Both the position numbers and the translations under genes were made by a program. From the NCBI RefSeq assembly GCF_004664715.2, contig NC_051069.1, positions 252,001 through 316,000 of the forward strand: DNA of 64,000 nt, given 5' to 3'. Shown in pieces: positions 10,768 to 21,332 of this stretch; position 1 is the first letter of the stretch; each line of letters opens with the position of its first letter. This DNA comes from Peromyscus leucopus (lineage: Eukaryota > Chordata > Mammalia > Rodentia > Cricetidae). The notes under the pieces are model-generated. The model had not been told where the DNA came from and ran no database searches. It saw only the letters and a program-made list of their open reading frames with translations.

Positions 10768-10770
<3 letters not shown>
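10480..10770 (+). mobile_element. B2/B3-related SINE with internal extra sequence
   Basis: It has 'gtgaggacctgagtttgag', 'acccacgtaaaagcca' and 'tgtcctctgacctccacatg' in sense order, but the central part is longer and GC-richer than usual. Confidence 0.55.

Positions 10771-10825
<55 letters not shown>
10771..10825. repeat. (CA)n microsatellite, ~27 units
   Basis: Uninterrupted 55-bp CA tract forming the tail of the preceding SINE. Confidence 0.97.
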
Positions 10826-10827
<2 letters not shown>

Positions 10828-11038
10828 TGTGTGCGAAAGAAGGAAGCACTAAAGGCAAGGCCGTAGGCAATTAGGAGAGAACGTGAATGTGCTTGCTGAA
10901 GACCCTTTGGGGTTCGGGTGCAAGAAGTGTAAAGCAAAGATGAGGTGAGAAGAAAAGGCCATAAACAGTGAACAAAGCCCAGCCCAAGCTTTCAAACCAG
11001 GTCTGAGAGCCGCAAGCATCTGGTGTCTCCACACCTCT

Positions 11039-11044
<6 letters not shown>

Positions 11045-11069
<25 letters not shown>

Positions 11070-11144
11070 TGAGACAGGGTTTCTCTGTGTAGTTTTGGTG
11101 CCTGTCCTGGATCTCGCTCTGTAGACCAGGCTGCTGACCTCGAT
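11045..11144 (-). mobile_element. 5'-truncated B1 SINE with intact target-site duplication
   Basis: Poly(T), 'gagacagggtttctctgtgt' and 'tagaccaggctg', then abrupt loss of the B1 5' half. A 14-bp repeat (acacctctgttctt) sits at 11031-11044 and 11145-11158. Confidence 0.9.
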
Positions 11145-11158
11145 ACACCTCTGTTCTT

Positions 11159-12033
11159 AACTTCCGTCCACCTTCTATGTAAATCGATGCAGGCTGGAGC
11201 CAGGCACACAGCCTGCAGCGTGCTTCTCCCCAAAGGGTCAGAGTCTCTGTAGCGGTGAGCCCAGGTTTAGGGACAGCAGGTGTAACACAGTCACTGGAGT
11301 GTTCATTAGAATTCAGTTCCCAACAGCCAACCAGCAGCGCTGCAAAGCCTTTCAGCAGACACACACTCCTTCGTCAGCATTTGCCTTTCTCACTGAAGAC
11401 CTTCAGCTCTAACAGGGATCTCAGTCATGGCTGCCTTCTTCTAAACACCCCTGTTATTACAGGCCCGGTGGAACAGTTGGACCATCCAAGAAGAGAATCT
11501 GGGAGAAGTCTAAACAACGATTACATTTTCTCAAGTTTGTGGGCTGGCTGCTGTGGAGCAGTTTGGGGTTAACAGGAAAATGGGCAGTATGTGTGTAACC
11601 CCCTGTACCCCCCCAACCCACAGTTTCTCCTACCACATGTTAACCTTATCAATTTTATAATCGATAAACTGTTACTGGTACATGATTGTTAATTCAAGTC
11701 TAGCGTTGACTAGAGCCGGCTCTTAGGTTGGTACTGGTCTCCTGGCTGAGACCAATGCATCCAGGTCAAATTCTAGCCCCAACAGTATCATGAAAGACAG
11801 ATTCACTATCATCCACTTCCTCCATGCTCCATCTACTCAGCCTCCTTCCCTCCCTGCTGCTGGAGCCCTGGAAGCTGCTTGTCTTTCTGTTAGCCTTTTC
11901 CAGGATGGCGTCTTTGGAATCAAAGAGTATGTGGCCTTTCCAACTGGCTTCTTTCCCTTAATAATAAGGATCTTCTAAGTGTTGTGGAGAGCTCACTTCT
12001 TCTTATCCCCTTGTATACCATTAAGAAATCGTT
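11159..12033. other. Unassigned unique sequence
   Basis: No coding frame or repeat recognised. 11605-11622 is a short C-rich run. Confidence 0.4.
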
Positions 12034-12232
12034 ACTGGGCAGGTAAGACGGCTCACCAGGTAAAGGCACTTGCTGCCAAGCCAGACGATCTTCGTTGGAT
12101 TTCCCCAAGGACACAGATGCTGGAAGGAGAGAATGGACTCCCACAAGCTGTCCTTTGACCTCCACATGTGTGCCATGGTACACGTACATACATACAGATA
12201 CACACACACAAAAAAAAAATAATAATAATAAA
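12034..12232 (+). mobile_element. B2/B3-type SINE
   Basis: 'ggtaaaggcacttgctgcca', 'tgtcctttgacctccacatg', then a CA-rich and A/AAT-rich tail. Confidence 0.8.
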
Positions 12233-12589
12233 AGGAAAAGACAAAGTTATTACATTGAAAGATAATTTCTAGTGGTAAATTACTGTTATAGTGATATTTA
12301 TTATTAAAAGATTACTTATGTCCTCCCAGCCTTAACAGTAAGTTTGGGTTTGTCCCTTTTAGGAAAATAGCCTTTCACCTACAAACCTGAATGAAAGCTC
12401 TAGGCTCCTGCGGAGATTTTTCCCCAATCACGAATGGCAGGATCCCGCCCATCAGCACTTCCCGGTAGTCACAGCAGAGCGGGACTACGCACCACAGTCA
12501 CAGGTCTGAGGTCAAGCAGGCCAAGAGGGTCTCGCCACAAGTTGGTACTACACAGTAAAAAATTATTTCCAAAGTTGCATTGCATTCTC

Positions 12590-13160
12590 AAACGAAGCAA
12601 TTAGAATCAAACATTTTTTTTTCATTCAGAAAAATGCCCAAATCTGATCTAATTTGCTGCAGCTGGACCCCCACCTGCAGAGGCTGGTTAAAGCACTCGG
12701 AACACCACACACTTATCTTCTAAATATTGATAATGCCATTTTTCATTTCCTCGACATGAAATCCCACAGGGAATAATTATGCTAATAAACCTTAATGATT
12801 CTTGCAAATAAATGATCAAACCAAATTGCTGCTGCTGATTTATATTAATGGACGCCTTTAGGAAGAGCCTGCCAGCGAGGCGCTGCCTCCTGAATTCTCA
12901 ATTCGTCTTATTTAGCTGAAGAGCATAGTAAATTTGTTAACCGGATGAAGTGTTTAAAATATAATGTGTTTGCGCAGATTCCGCACTTCATAATGTTTGC
13001 GCATTACCATCGTGCCTTGTGGCAAATCCACACTTAATGGCTTCGTCGCAGATAACTTCCTTTCATACTTCGTCTCTAAGCTGCGGCTACAAAGTGACAA
13101 CTTTCTGATTGGCTTGGGATTAACCAGCTCTCCCGCGGTGAACACCATGGCTGCACTCTG
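12590..13160. promoter_or_regulatory. Candidate conserved non-coding element (enhancer-like)
   Basis: A ~570-bp island of unique DNA without SINE, simple-repeat or coding signal. It is dense in AT-rich homeodomain-like cores (aataattatgctaataaacc near 12772; caaataaatgatcaaacc near 12805; atattaatgg near 12843) set among moderately GC-rich words. Such texture is typical of deeply conserved developmental enhancers. This is pattern recognition only, with no alignment. Confidence 0.35.
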
Positions 13161-13450
13161 CCCTGGAGGATTTCAGCCACCGTAATCTGGAAATCGGTCA
13201 CCTAGTGACATGGGACCCGAGCTAACCACATGATCGGAGGGTGAAAGGTGGTAAATGGTTTATCTGTCATTAGCGGCCTTTCTCTCTCCACCTCTATGCA
13301 TTCCCACCCCGTCTATAAGACATGAGGGAGGGGCTTCAGGGCCAGTCCGGTCCACACAGCAAGTTCCAGGCCAGCCAGGGTTCCATGGGGATCTTGTCTA
13401 CAAAACAGTAACAGACACACACAAGGGGATTGCTGACTTTAAATTATAAC

Positions 13451-13638
13451 TGGGGGACTGGAGAGATGGCCCAGTAGTTAAGAGCTCTTACTGCTCTTGC
13501 AGAGGACCTGGGTTGGATCCCCAGCACCCACATAAGGCTGCTCACACCTCCTGTAACCTTAGCTCCAAGGAATTCAACACTCTCTTCTTACATACACGGG
13601 CACCTGCATGCATGGGTATGCATGCATGTATACACACT
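13451..13638 (+). mobile_element. B2 SINE, tail abutting a solo LTR
   Basis: 'gactggagagatggcccagt', 'gctcttgcagaggacctggg' and 'cagcacccacataaggctgc' are well preserved. The element ends in a CA/TG-rich tail directly at the LTR start. Confidence 0.85.
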
Positions 13639-14149
13639 TGTAGCACGAATCTTAAAAGGTCTTATTAATAAAAACAAACCCTGAGACAGGTATTGGGGTG
13701 AATGCTGAAAGATCAGAGAGACCGAACAAGCCACAGCTACCTCACCTCGCCAGTTCCTCAGCTGATCCTGTTTCCTCAGACTGGAAGCTTCTGAGTCCTC
13801 ATCCAGAATCAATCTCAGCTGAACTGTTGCTCAAAACCTAAAGGCTTAACCAGCCAAAAGCTTCTAGTTCCTGGTCTTCATGCCTTACATACCTTTCTGC
13901 TATCTGCCATCACTCCCTGTGATTAAAGGCTCCCTTCTCTGAATTAAAGGCGAGTGTCACCATGCCTGGCTGTTTCCAATGTGGCATTGAACTCACAGAG
14001 ATCCAGATGGATTTCTGCCTCTGGAATGCTAGGATTAAAGGCATGTGCTACCACTGCCTATCCTCTATGTTTAATATTGTAGCTGTCCTGTTCTCTGACC
14101 CCAAATAAGTTTATTAGCACAATATTTTGAGGAACACAATACCACCACA
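13639..14149 (-). mobile_element. Solo LTR, class II-like
   Basis: In sense (minus) it starts TGTGGTGGTATTGTG and ends AGATTCGTGCTACA, with GGGGTCAGAG near its start and TTAATAAGAC near its end. The ERV LTR at 1378-1788 has matching blocks, so the two are related families. No internal retroviral sequence is attached, so LTR-LTR recombination is likely. Two stretches resemble the B1 'cctttaatcc' region in the same orientation, suggesting an ancestral LTR absorbed B1 sequence. Flanking CA repeats obscure any 6-bp duplication. Confidence 0.7.
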
Positions 14150-14172
14150 CACACACACACATACACAATTTA

Positions 14173-14340
14173 TGTTTTTATTTTTTATTTTTTGGTTTTT
14201 GAGACAGGGTTTTTCTGTGTAGCTTTGTGTCTTTCCTGGAACTCGCTTTGGAGACCAGGCTGGCCTCGAACTCGCAGAGATCCGCCTGCCTCTGCCTCCC
14301 AAGTGCTGGGATTAAAGGCGTGCGCCACCACCACCTGGCT
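14173..14340 (-). mobile_element. B1 SINE with target-site duplication
   Basis: Antisense B1 complete to 'gcgccaccaccacctggc'. The repeat acacatacacaattta lies at 14157-14172 and 14341-14356. It inserted into the CA run beside the solo LTR. Confidence 0.9.
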
Positions 14341-14521
14341 ACACATACACAATTTAAAAATAAATCTTATGATTAGAAGTGAATGACAGGCTTGCTGGGA
14401 CCGGGGAACACCACACAGAAAGAGGGCTGGTCTCCCATGGATGGGAATATAAATTTATCTGAGTAATTCTGTGAAAAGCCACTTGCATTTAAAATACCAG
14501 ACAACTGAGGAAAATATCCTT

Positions 14522-14920
14522 GATCCAGACAACTACTTCAGCAATCCAGACAACTGCTTCAGCTATCCAGACATCTGTTTCTGTTATCCAGACAGCGGCT
14601 TCAGCTATCCAGACATCTGTTTCTGTTATCCAGACAGCAGCTTCAGCTATCCAGACAGCGGCTTCAGCTATCCAGACATCTGTTTCTGTTATACAGACAG
14701 CGGCTTCAGTTATCCAGACAGCAGCTTCAGCTATCCAGACAGCAGCTTCAGCTATCCAGACATCTGTTTCTGTTATACAGACAGCGGCTTCAGTTATCCA
14801 GACAGCAGCTTCAGCTATCCAGACAGCAGCTTCAGCTATCCAGACATCTGTTTCTGTTATCCAGACAGCTACTTCAGTTATCCAGACAGCAGCTTCAGTT
14901 ATCCAGACAACTGCTTCAGC
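14522..14920. repeat. 21-bp minisatellite, 19 units, with higher-order structure
   Basis: Nineteen units of pattern tatccagacagcagcttcagc. A variant unit (acatctgtttctgt) recurs, and an 84-bp block of four units is duplicated around 14670-14840. Because 21 is a multiple of three, several frames on both strands stay open and give heptad-like peptides; I regard these as incidental. Confidence 0.95.
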
Positions 14921-15202
14921 TATCTGCTCTGTACATTCAAAGTCACAGGGGAAAGACACAGAGGAAAGACAGAAGAGGTGCAGACAAGAGAGCTGAAAAG
15001 CTCCAAGTGAGTAGGACACTAGGACCATCCTCCCCACATGCCCATACCCAAGCTATGGCCCCATCAGTCCAGTGACAGATATGACAGGACTCACCACACT
15101 GTGCTCAGAGGCTGAGAGCTGTGGTTGGGGAGGGGGCGGTCTGTCTGCTGTGGAGAACACCAGTGCTCACCTCTGACTGTGCACGTTCTCCAAGCCCCTC
15201 CC

Positions 15203-15285
15203 GCAGGGTCTCACTGTGCGCTCCTCGCTGGCCTGGAACTCACAGAGATCCACCTGCCTCTGTCTTTCAGGTGCTGGGAAAATCC
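15203..15285 (-). mobile_element. B1-like SINE fragment
   Basis: Keeps 'ctggcctggaactcacagag' and 'tccacctgcctctgtc' only; both ends are degraded. Confidence 0.6.
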
Positions 15286-15982
15286 TTAATGGTTAAAAAA
15301 AAAATGTGTGTTGTATATACCTTCTTTTTTCTTTCAAAGCTAGTGTCCACATAAAGAAAATTTGATCTATTTATGACATTTTTCTCTACTGAAAAATTAA
15401 CCTAACCAAAAAAAAAAAAATTAAACTAGTTAGTATACATTTTTATTTATTGTGGAATTTATTATTTAGCAGAAATGGGGATGAAGTAAATATACAGATA
15501 GGGACTGGCTAAGCTAGTTGTGATGGAGGAGCTCTGTGCCGAAACATGCGTGGGCAGGGCCAGAGGGCTTGTGCCTTGGAGCAGTGGCTTGGGATGAACA
15601 CTGTCACACTGTCACACTGTTACACTGTCACTGGGAGGGAGGTTGGCTGGCCCCGCGGCTCTAAGGCCCTTGGGAAGAGACGGATGTAATCCCTCTCTGG
15701 AAAGAACAGCAGGTGAAGAAAATGCCCTCACTGAGGGGACTGGGAGAGCCCAAGCTTGCCAAGAGCACAGAGGCAAGAAGACAAACATCGGCACAAGCTG
15801 CTTACATCGTCTGGCACCCACTTTGATCATTGCTAGATACTGGGGAAAAGGGATAAGTTAATTAACTAAAGCAACAAGCAAGAGCAGTATGGAAGTAACA
15901 GATGTCAACACGTGTACAGAAATGGGTGGACCATATCTGGTTATAGAAACTAGCATGCTATCTTAACATTTATTATGTACCT

Positions 15983-15986
<4 letters not shown>
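15286..15986. other. Unassigned sequence
   Basis: AT-rich then mixed unique DNA. A short 10-bp tandem of 'cacactgtca' type lies at about 15600-15631. No gene is visible. Confidence 0.4.
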
Positions 15987-16031
<45 letters not shown>

Positions 16032-16067
16032 ATTATATATATATACACACACACAAACACACACACA
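15987..16067. repeat. (TA)n/(TACA)n/(CA)n compound microsatellite
   Basis: Alternating pyrimidine-purine tract of about 80 bp. Confidence 0.95.
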
Positions 16068-16327
16068 TTATATAACATAATTACCTTTACTCATCAGAAT
16101 AAACTCACCCACTTTACATGAGGCAAACTCATTCACAGGAAAAGAACAAGCCAACATCACACATGAGTCTCCTCAGCTCATAATCCTTCCCAGAGTCTAG
16201 TGATTTCCAAAACAAGGATCACAGACAGAAAATAGCAGAGTGTGTCCAACTTCGTAAGCAAGGCATCATTTCCTGAGATGAATGTGAATATTGTATCAAT
16301 GTCCTTCTTGCTGCATGTCTGATGTAT

Positions 16328-16655
16328 TTCTTTTTTTAATGCATGTATTTGTCTGTATATGGGTATATGCATATGAGTGCAGTGCCTGCAGAGGCCAGAA
16401 GAGGGCACCAGATCCCACGGAACTGGAGTTACAGACTTGCTTGAGGCTCAGGCAGGAGTTACATGATCCTTGAGGCCTCTTCTAGCACTAACCTTCTATG
16501 AAATAAAAGTCAGCTCACAGATTAATTGGGTTAATTAAGGGCTCGGACCCTTGCAAAACAACATTCATGAGATGAACTCCCAGGTGAGCCATAGATGTGG
16601 GTGCTGGGAACTGAACTCTGATTCTCTGTAAGAACAGCAAGTACCCTTAACCTAG
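16328..16655 (-). mobile_element. B2/B3 SINE split by a patchwork insertion
   Basis: Antisense B2. The T-rich tail to 'ggaactggagttacagac' occupies 16328-16436. The remainder, 'gccatagatgtgggtgctgg' to 'cccttaacc', resumes at about 16588. The intervening 151 bp are not B2 and derive from nearby DNA. Confidence 0.8.
16437..16587. other. Templated patchwork insertion inside a B2
   Basis: Three pieces match sites 1.0-1.5 kb downstream. 16437-16451 (15 bp) is the exact reverse complement of 17981-17995. 16456-16532 (77 bp, 3 mismatches) matches 17903-17979. 16540-16587 (48 bp, 1 mismatch) matches 17488-17535. Four and seven bases of filler lie between pieces. This resembles template-switching repair (polymerase-theta end joining or microhomology-mediated break-induced replication). 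Confidence 0.9.
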
Positions 16656-17017
16656 GCCTGTGGGGGATAAAGGGAGAGAAGAAGCAGGAGGAGGCAGGAA
16701 GAGCCTTCAGCATAACGCAAGGGCTGACACCTGACACATGAGATGGGAAGAAACAAAGGAGGGGATCTCAGTCCACGTACAACCCTGAGAAAGTCTCTGC
16801 TGGGCCACCAGGAAGTCCCCATTAGTGGTTTCCTGCTAGAGGGTCTCACTTAGGGCCACTGCGGGTTGTGGGCGTGGACTGGCAATCCTTAGGGAGAGAC
16901 TGGCCTCCACATGAATGTGGTAGTGAATCAAAGGGGCAGCAGCCAGAGGTCTCTGAAGGAAAGCGGCCAGCAGGTTCTTAAGGGTAGACTTGAATGGAAC
17001 GCCTGTCTGATGGCCGT
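16656..17017. other. Unassigned sequence
   Basis: Unique mixed-composition DNA; nothing recognised. Confidence 0.4.
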
Positions 17018-17117
17018 GCTGACGCACAGTGCTGGCCGCTGACGCACAGTGCTGGCCGCTGACGCACAGTGCTGGCCGCTGACGCACAGTGCTGGCCGCT
17101 GACGCACAGTGCTGGCG
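17018..17117. repeat. 20-bp tandem repeat, 5 units
   Basis: Five units of gctgacgcacagtgctggcc, identical except for the last base of the final copy. The homogeneity implies very recent expansion. Each unit carries one CpG within and one at its boundary. Confidence 0.97.
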
Positions 17118-17572
17118 GCCGTGCTCCCGTGGGTCTAGCTGCCTTTCCTCTAACATCGTCGTGTGTCACCTTCATTGTCCCTGACGCCTCACTGAATGCC
17201 TCTCTAAAACAACTACGTGGGCAAGCTTGCTCTGCTCACACCATGCAAGCAGGTGGGTAGGATCCCCGAGGGACAGTGCAGCCTGCAATGTATCACCAGG
17301 CCAAAACATCACTCACACCGCCACCCCACGACCCCTGTTTTTCCAGGAGTCCGCATTCAGGCTCTTCTCTGTCCCTAGAGTTTCCCTTTGGATGTGCAAA
17401 TTCAGATAACCTCCACTGTCTCCCCTCTTCCGGTTGAGACCCTGCTGCACAGTTAGTATAGGAAAGCCTGCAGAATGTAAAAATGGAGGCTCGGACCCTT
17501 GCAAAACAACATTCATGAGGTGAACTCCCAGGTGACTTTTATGGAAGGCTGTCACAAAAGGACTACGTCTTA
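17118..17572. other. Unassigned sequence, including patchwork donor 17488-17535
   Basis: No gene or repeat recognised. The 48 bp at 17488-17535 match 16540-16587 with one difference. Confidence 0.45.
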
Positions 17573-17712
17573 GCCGGGTGTGGTGGTGCACACTGCTGGT
17601 TCACGTGGGAGGGAGACAGAGGCAGCAGATCTCTGTTGGAATCCACCTTGGTCTATACAGAGAGTTCCAGGCCAGCCAGAGTTACATAGTAAGATCCTGT
17701 CTTGTGAAAGAA
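17573..17712 (+). mobile_element. B1 SINE
   Basis: 'gccgggtgtggtggtgcaca', 'agttccaggccagccagagt' and 'aagatcctgtctt'; moderately diverged. Confidence 0.8.
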
Positions 17713-18394
17713 AAAACAATAAAACCCGAGTCTTCCGGGAGTGTCTCACAGTGGAACACAGACAGACGCTCGTAAGGGCCCTAGGATGCGATGCTGAATC
17801 AACTTGCAGGGCACAGTGGCAAGGGGAGATGGTGGCTTTGACCTTCAACAAGTCACTTAACCCTTCTGGCATCTGTTTCCTCCCCTCTAAAATGAAGAGG
17901 GTGAGTTACATGATCCTTGAGGCCTCTGCTAGTACTAACATTCTATGAAATAAAAGTCAGCTCACAGATTAATTGGGTTTCTGAGCCTCAAGCAATTAAT
18001 TACACTGTGGCTGCCCTTTAGCAGTCCCATCACAGAAGAAAATTAGATTCAACTGGCAGATTGTAATCTGCACCAACTCACGTTCGCTTTTAAGTTCAAC
18101 ACTGTTTTTAAGATTGGTAAATTAACATGTTCGCAAGGAGTTCCAGGGAAGGAGTCGGGCCTGACAGACAAATGGTAACCCCAAGTCCTCAGATCTTTCT
18201 GTTGAAAGCAGTGGCTGTGCAGCCCCCCCACCCCCCACCCCACCCCACACACACATTCCGGACCTTGGAAGGCACTGGAGAGGTCTGTAAAATGATACAG
18301 TGGTCTTGTGAAATCCTTCACCGGTCTCTACAGTGCTCAGGGCTACCTGTGGTCCAGGATTCCAGTCCTGCCTAAGCCTACCTTACGATGCTTT
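17713..18394. other. Unassigned sequence, including donors 17903-17995
   Basis: Unique DNA. 17903-17979 and the adjoining 17981-17995 are the apparent donors of the patchwork at 16437-16532. A C-rich/CA run lies at 18219-18254. Confidence 0.45.
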
Positions 18395-18722
18395 CCTTAT
18401 TGTGCTGTCTGTGTATGTGTGCTCTGTGGATTGTACATGAGTGTGAGCGTGCAAGTACCTGTCACTCCACACACAAGTGGAGGCCAGAGCAGGATGTCTG
18501 GCGCCTTCCTTTACCATTCTCTGACGGAGCTGCAAGCTTCCTGTCTAGGTGAGGCTAGGCGGCCAGTAAACCCTCGGGATCTGTCTCTGTCTTGGCTCCC
18601 AGTGCTGGGCTTACAGACACAACCAGCTGTGCCCAGCTTTTATTAGGTGCTGGGGATTTGAACTCGGGTCCTCAAGCTTTCCCAACCAGCACTCTTACCC
18701 ACCACACTGTCTCCCCAGCCCC
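18395..18722 (-). mobile_element. B4-type composite SINE
   Basis: 'gtggaggccagagcaggatg', 'tctgtcttggctcccagtgc', 'ggatttgaactcgggtcctc' and 'actgtctccccagcccc' in antisense B4 order (B1-like part plus tRNA-like end). Confidence 0.7.
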
Positions 18723-18914
18723 CATTTTTCCTGTGTTCCCTCACTTTGCCTTTACCTGGACTTGAGCCAAGATGGAACTAGGAAACAAATGTTCCTTTTT
18801 TAAAGAAAACCACAAAATTAGTCTTGATTTCCAGTTAAATTATTTTATTCTCTTTTTAATGCCCATCTAATTAAACAGTACTGATATTGAATATTATAGC
18901 TCTAATGTTATAGC

Positions 18915-19010
18915 TCATATATACATATACACACATATATATATACATACACACATATATATACATGTGTATGTATGTGTGTGTGTATGTATATATATAA
19001 ATATATATTT
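18915..19010. repeat. (TA)/(CA)/(TG) compound microsatellite
   Basis: Mixed TATA, CACA and TGTG tracts over ~95 bp, partly self-complementary. Confidence 0.9.
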
Positions 19011-19033
19011 TAGACTTAAGAACTTAAATCCCA

Positions 19034-19127
19034 ACTGGGTGTAGAGGTGACATCTTTGATCCCAGCACTCACACACATCATACATACATACACAATGGTA
19101 ATCACTAAAATTAAAACATGTGACACC

Positions 19128-19175
<48 letters not shown>
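19034..19175 (+). mobile_element. B1 5' fragment followed by (CA)n
   Basis: 'aactgggtgtagaggtgaca' and 'tgatcccagcactcacacac' resemble the start of B1. The rest is lost. (CA)n occupies 19133-19174. Confidence 0.5.
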
Positions 19176-19179
<4 letters not shown>

Positions 19180-19329
19180 TTTTTTTCATGACAGGGTTTC
19201 TTTATGTAGTTTTGGTGCCTGTCCTGGATCTTGCTCTGTAGACCTGACTGGCTTTGAACTCACAGAGATCCGCCTGGCTCTGTCTCCCGAGTGCTGGGAT
19301 TAAAGGCGTGCGCCACCACTGCTAGGCCT
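19180..19329 (-). mobile_element. B1 SINE
   Basis: Antisense, complete ('gacagggtttctttatgtag' to 'gcgtgcgccaccactgctag'). A cattttaca repeat on both sides suggests its target duplication. Confidence 0.9.
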
Positions 19330-19708
19330 CATTTTACATATCTTAATTAGAATGACCGGCCACCTACATCAAATCGCCGTCAACTCTATCTTGGGTTTTC
19401 GAGACAACTTTCTGCCACAGCATGCAGATCACTGTTGCACTACACTGTGGCTCATGTATGTCTTTCTCGAAGATACTTTTTCGTGCACAGAAAATTTAAG
19501 TTTATTGTAGTCAAGTTTACCAAATGAATTTGTTTAGTTTTACTCTTAAGATTCCTTTGAAAATGTGAGATGATGAAGCTTCTAAAGACATAACTTCAAC
19601 TCACCTGAGACTGTACACATTTAGAATAATATGAGCCAGGTGCCCAGTTTTATTCCAGGCACCCTGCGGACACACTGCAGGTTTGGTTTCTGACCACCAG
19701 AATAAGGA
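19330..19708. other. Unassigned AT-rich sequence
   Basis: No gene or repeat recognised. Confidence 0.4.
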
Positions 19709-19714
19709 GACTGG

Positions 19715-20262
19715 TATAAAGTTTTGTTTTTTTGTTTTTGTTTTTGTTTTTTTAAACTCTTTTAGCTCTTCTTTGGGGAGGCCTGCCATCCAGCTCCTAA
19801 ATAAATACACATGGAGGCTTATTCTTCTTTATGACTGTCCAGCCTTAGCTTGGCTTGTTTCTAGCCAGCTTTTCTTAACTTAAACTAGCCTATCTATCCT
19901 TTGCCTCTGGGCTTTTACCTTTCTCTATTTCTGTATATCATTTCTTTCCTTCTTATTCTGTGACTGGCTGTGTGGCTGGGAGGCTGGCCCATTCTTTTCT
20001 GGCTCCTTGATATTTTCCTCCCAGATCTCTCTTCCTATTTATTCTGTCTGCCTGCCAGCCCTGCCTATCCTTTCTTCTGCCTCGCTATTGGCCGTTCAGC
20101 TCTTTACTAGGCCAATCAGGTGTTTTAGAAAGGCAAAGTAGCAATGTTTCACAAAGTCAAACAAGCGCAACATAAAAGAATGCAACCCATCTTTGCATCA
20201 TTAAAACAAATGTTCCACAGCATAGACAAATGTAACACATCTTCAAATAATATTCCATAACA
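19715..20262 (-). mobile_element. Solo LTR with 6-bp target-site duplication
   Basis: gactgg occurs at 19709-19714 and 20263-20268, exactly outside a 548-bp unit. In sense it starts TGTTATGGAATATTATTTG and has a CCAAT-like block (CGGCCAATAGCG), AATAAATAGG and, near the end, GAATAAGCCTCCATGTGT. It ends in an A-rich stretch and CTTTATA. The duplication length suggests class II. The terminal TA may be a decayed CA. No internal viral sequence is present. Confidence 0.65.
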
Positions 20263-20386
20263 GACTGGCATCATCAGTAAGCCACACACAGCTTTGCTTC
20301 CTAGAGGAGATCAAAGTCATTTGTGCTCTGTGGGTAGTATGATTCCATTGCATGCAATAACAGCATGTCTAAAAACTGTGTACGTG

Positions 20387-20518
20387 CTTGGCATGATGGA
20401 GCACACTTTTAATCCCAGCACTGAGGAGGCAGAGGCAGGCAGATCTCTGACTTCAAGGTCAGCCTGGTCAACAGAGTAAATTCTAGGCCATCCATGGATA
20501 TACAGAAGCCCCTAATTT

Positions 20519-20563
<45 letters not shown>
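20387..20563 (+). mobile_element. B1 SINE with (CA)n tail
   Basis: 'ggcatgatggagcacacttt', 'ggaggcagaggcaggcagat' and 'tcaaggtcagcctggtcaac'. A CA tract of ~21 units follows (20521-20563). Confidence 0.8.
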
Positions 20564-20564
<1 letters not shown>

Positions 20565-20881
20565 AAAACCACTTTATTGAATAAAGATATGCTATTGTCT
20601 GCACTTTTACCATACTGTATCTTTTTGGTGGTGGACAATCTTGTCTTATGTGGACGACTACAGATTGAAAGCTGGACGTCTGTGGCAATTTCTTACAATC
20701 AAACAGTAAGGACAGTTACCTTCCTCTCATAAAACAGTCCCTGTGGCATGCAAGACTATCTGGCAGCATCTTATCCCCATCTTCCAAGATGGAGTCTGTC
20801 CTCACAGAGCTACCAATGTTTGATCAACTAAGTGTGTGTGGTTCTATTTTGTTGTTTCTGGTTGTTTGTTGTTGTTGTTGT

Positions 20882-21014
20882 TTTGGTTTTCCAAGACACG
20901 GTTTCTCTTTGTAGCCTTGGCTGTCCTGGAATTCACTCTGTGGACCAGGCTGGCCTCTAACTCAGAAATCTGCCTGCCTCTGCCTCCCGAGTGCTAGCAT
21001 GCACCAGTACCACT
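20882..21014 (-). mobile_element. B1 SINE
   Basis: Antisense: 'acggtttctctttgtagcct', 'gaccaggctggcctctaact', 'cctcccgagtgcta'. Confidence 0.85.
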
Positions 21015-21332
21015 TTTTAAATTAAATTAAATTTGTTTTTATTGTATGTGTGGTTCTAAACCTTCTTATTTAATCAACGCTCACAGCATCTTCAGAAGGT
21101 GATTCTGCCCCAGGAAAACCACTTTCTTTGTTTGTCTATGACACAGTTCTTCCCACAACATTTGATGGTGAGCTCACCTTGACCCCATCTCTTCTTCCGG
21201 CTCCACCTCTCTTGTCATGTCCTTCACATCTGAAGTCACTTCCTCCCTAAAGTCTTAAGTCTCTCAGAGTCACACATGAGGACTAAAGTGCGATTCTGAA
21301 ATCCCATTTTTTTTTTTAAACCTTGCCCCTAT

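Noticed and set aside
10849..11364. 171-codon frame with a poly-Lys run
   Set aside because: The Lys run is the B1 poly(A); the frame is a mosaic of SINE and unique DNA.
14522..14920. CRISPR array
   Set aside because: Repeats are head-to-tail without unique spacers, and the DNA is mammalian.
14471..15037. Long open frames of 158-182 codons on both strands
   Set aside because: Created by a 21-bp tandem repeat; no initiation context, splice structure or family supports a protein.
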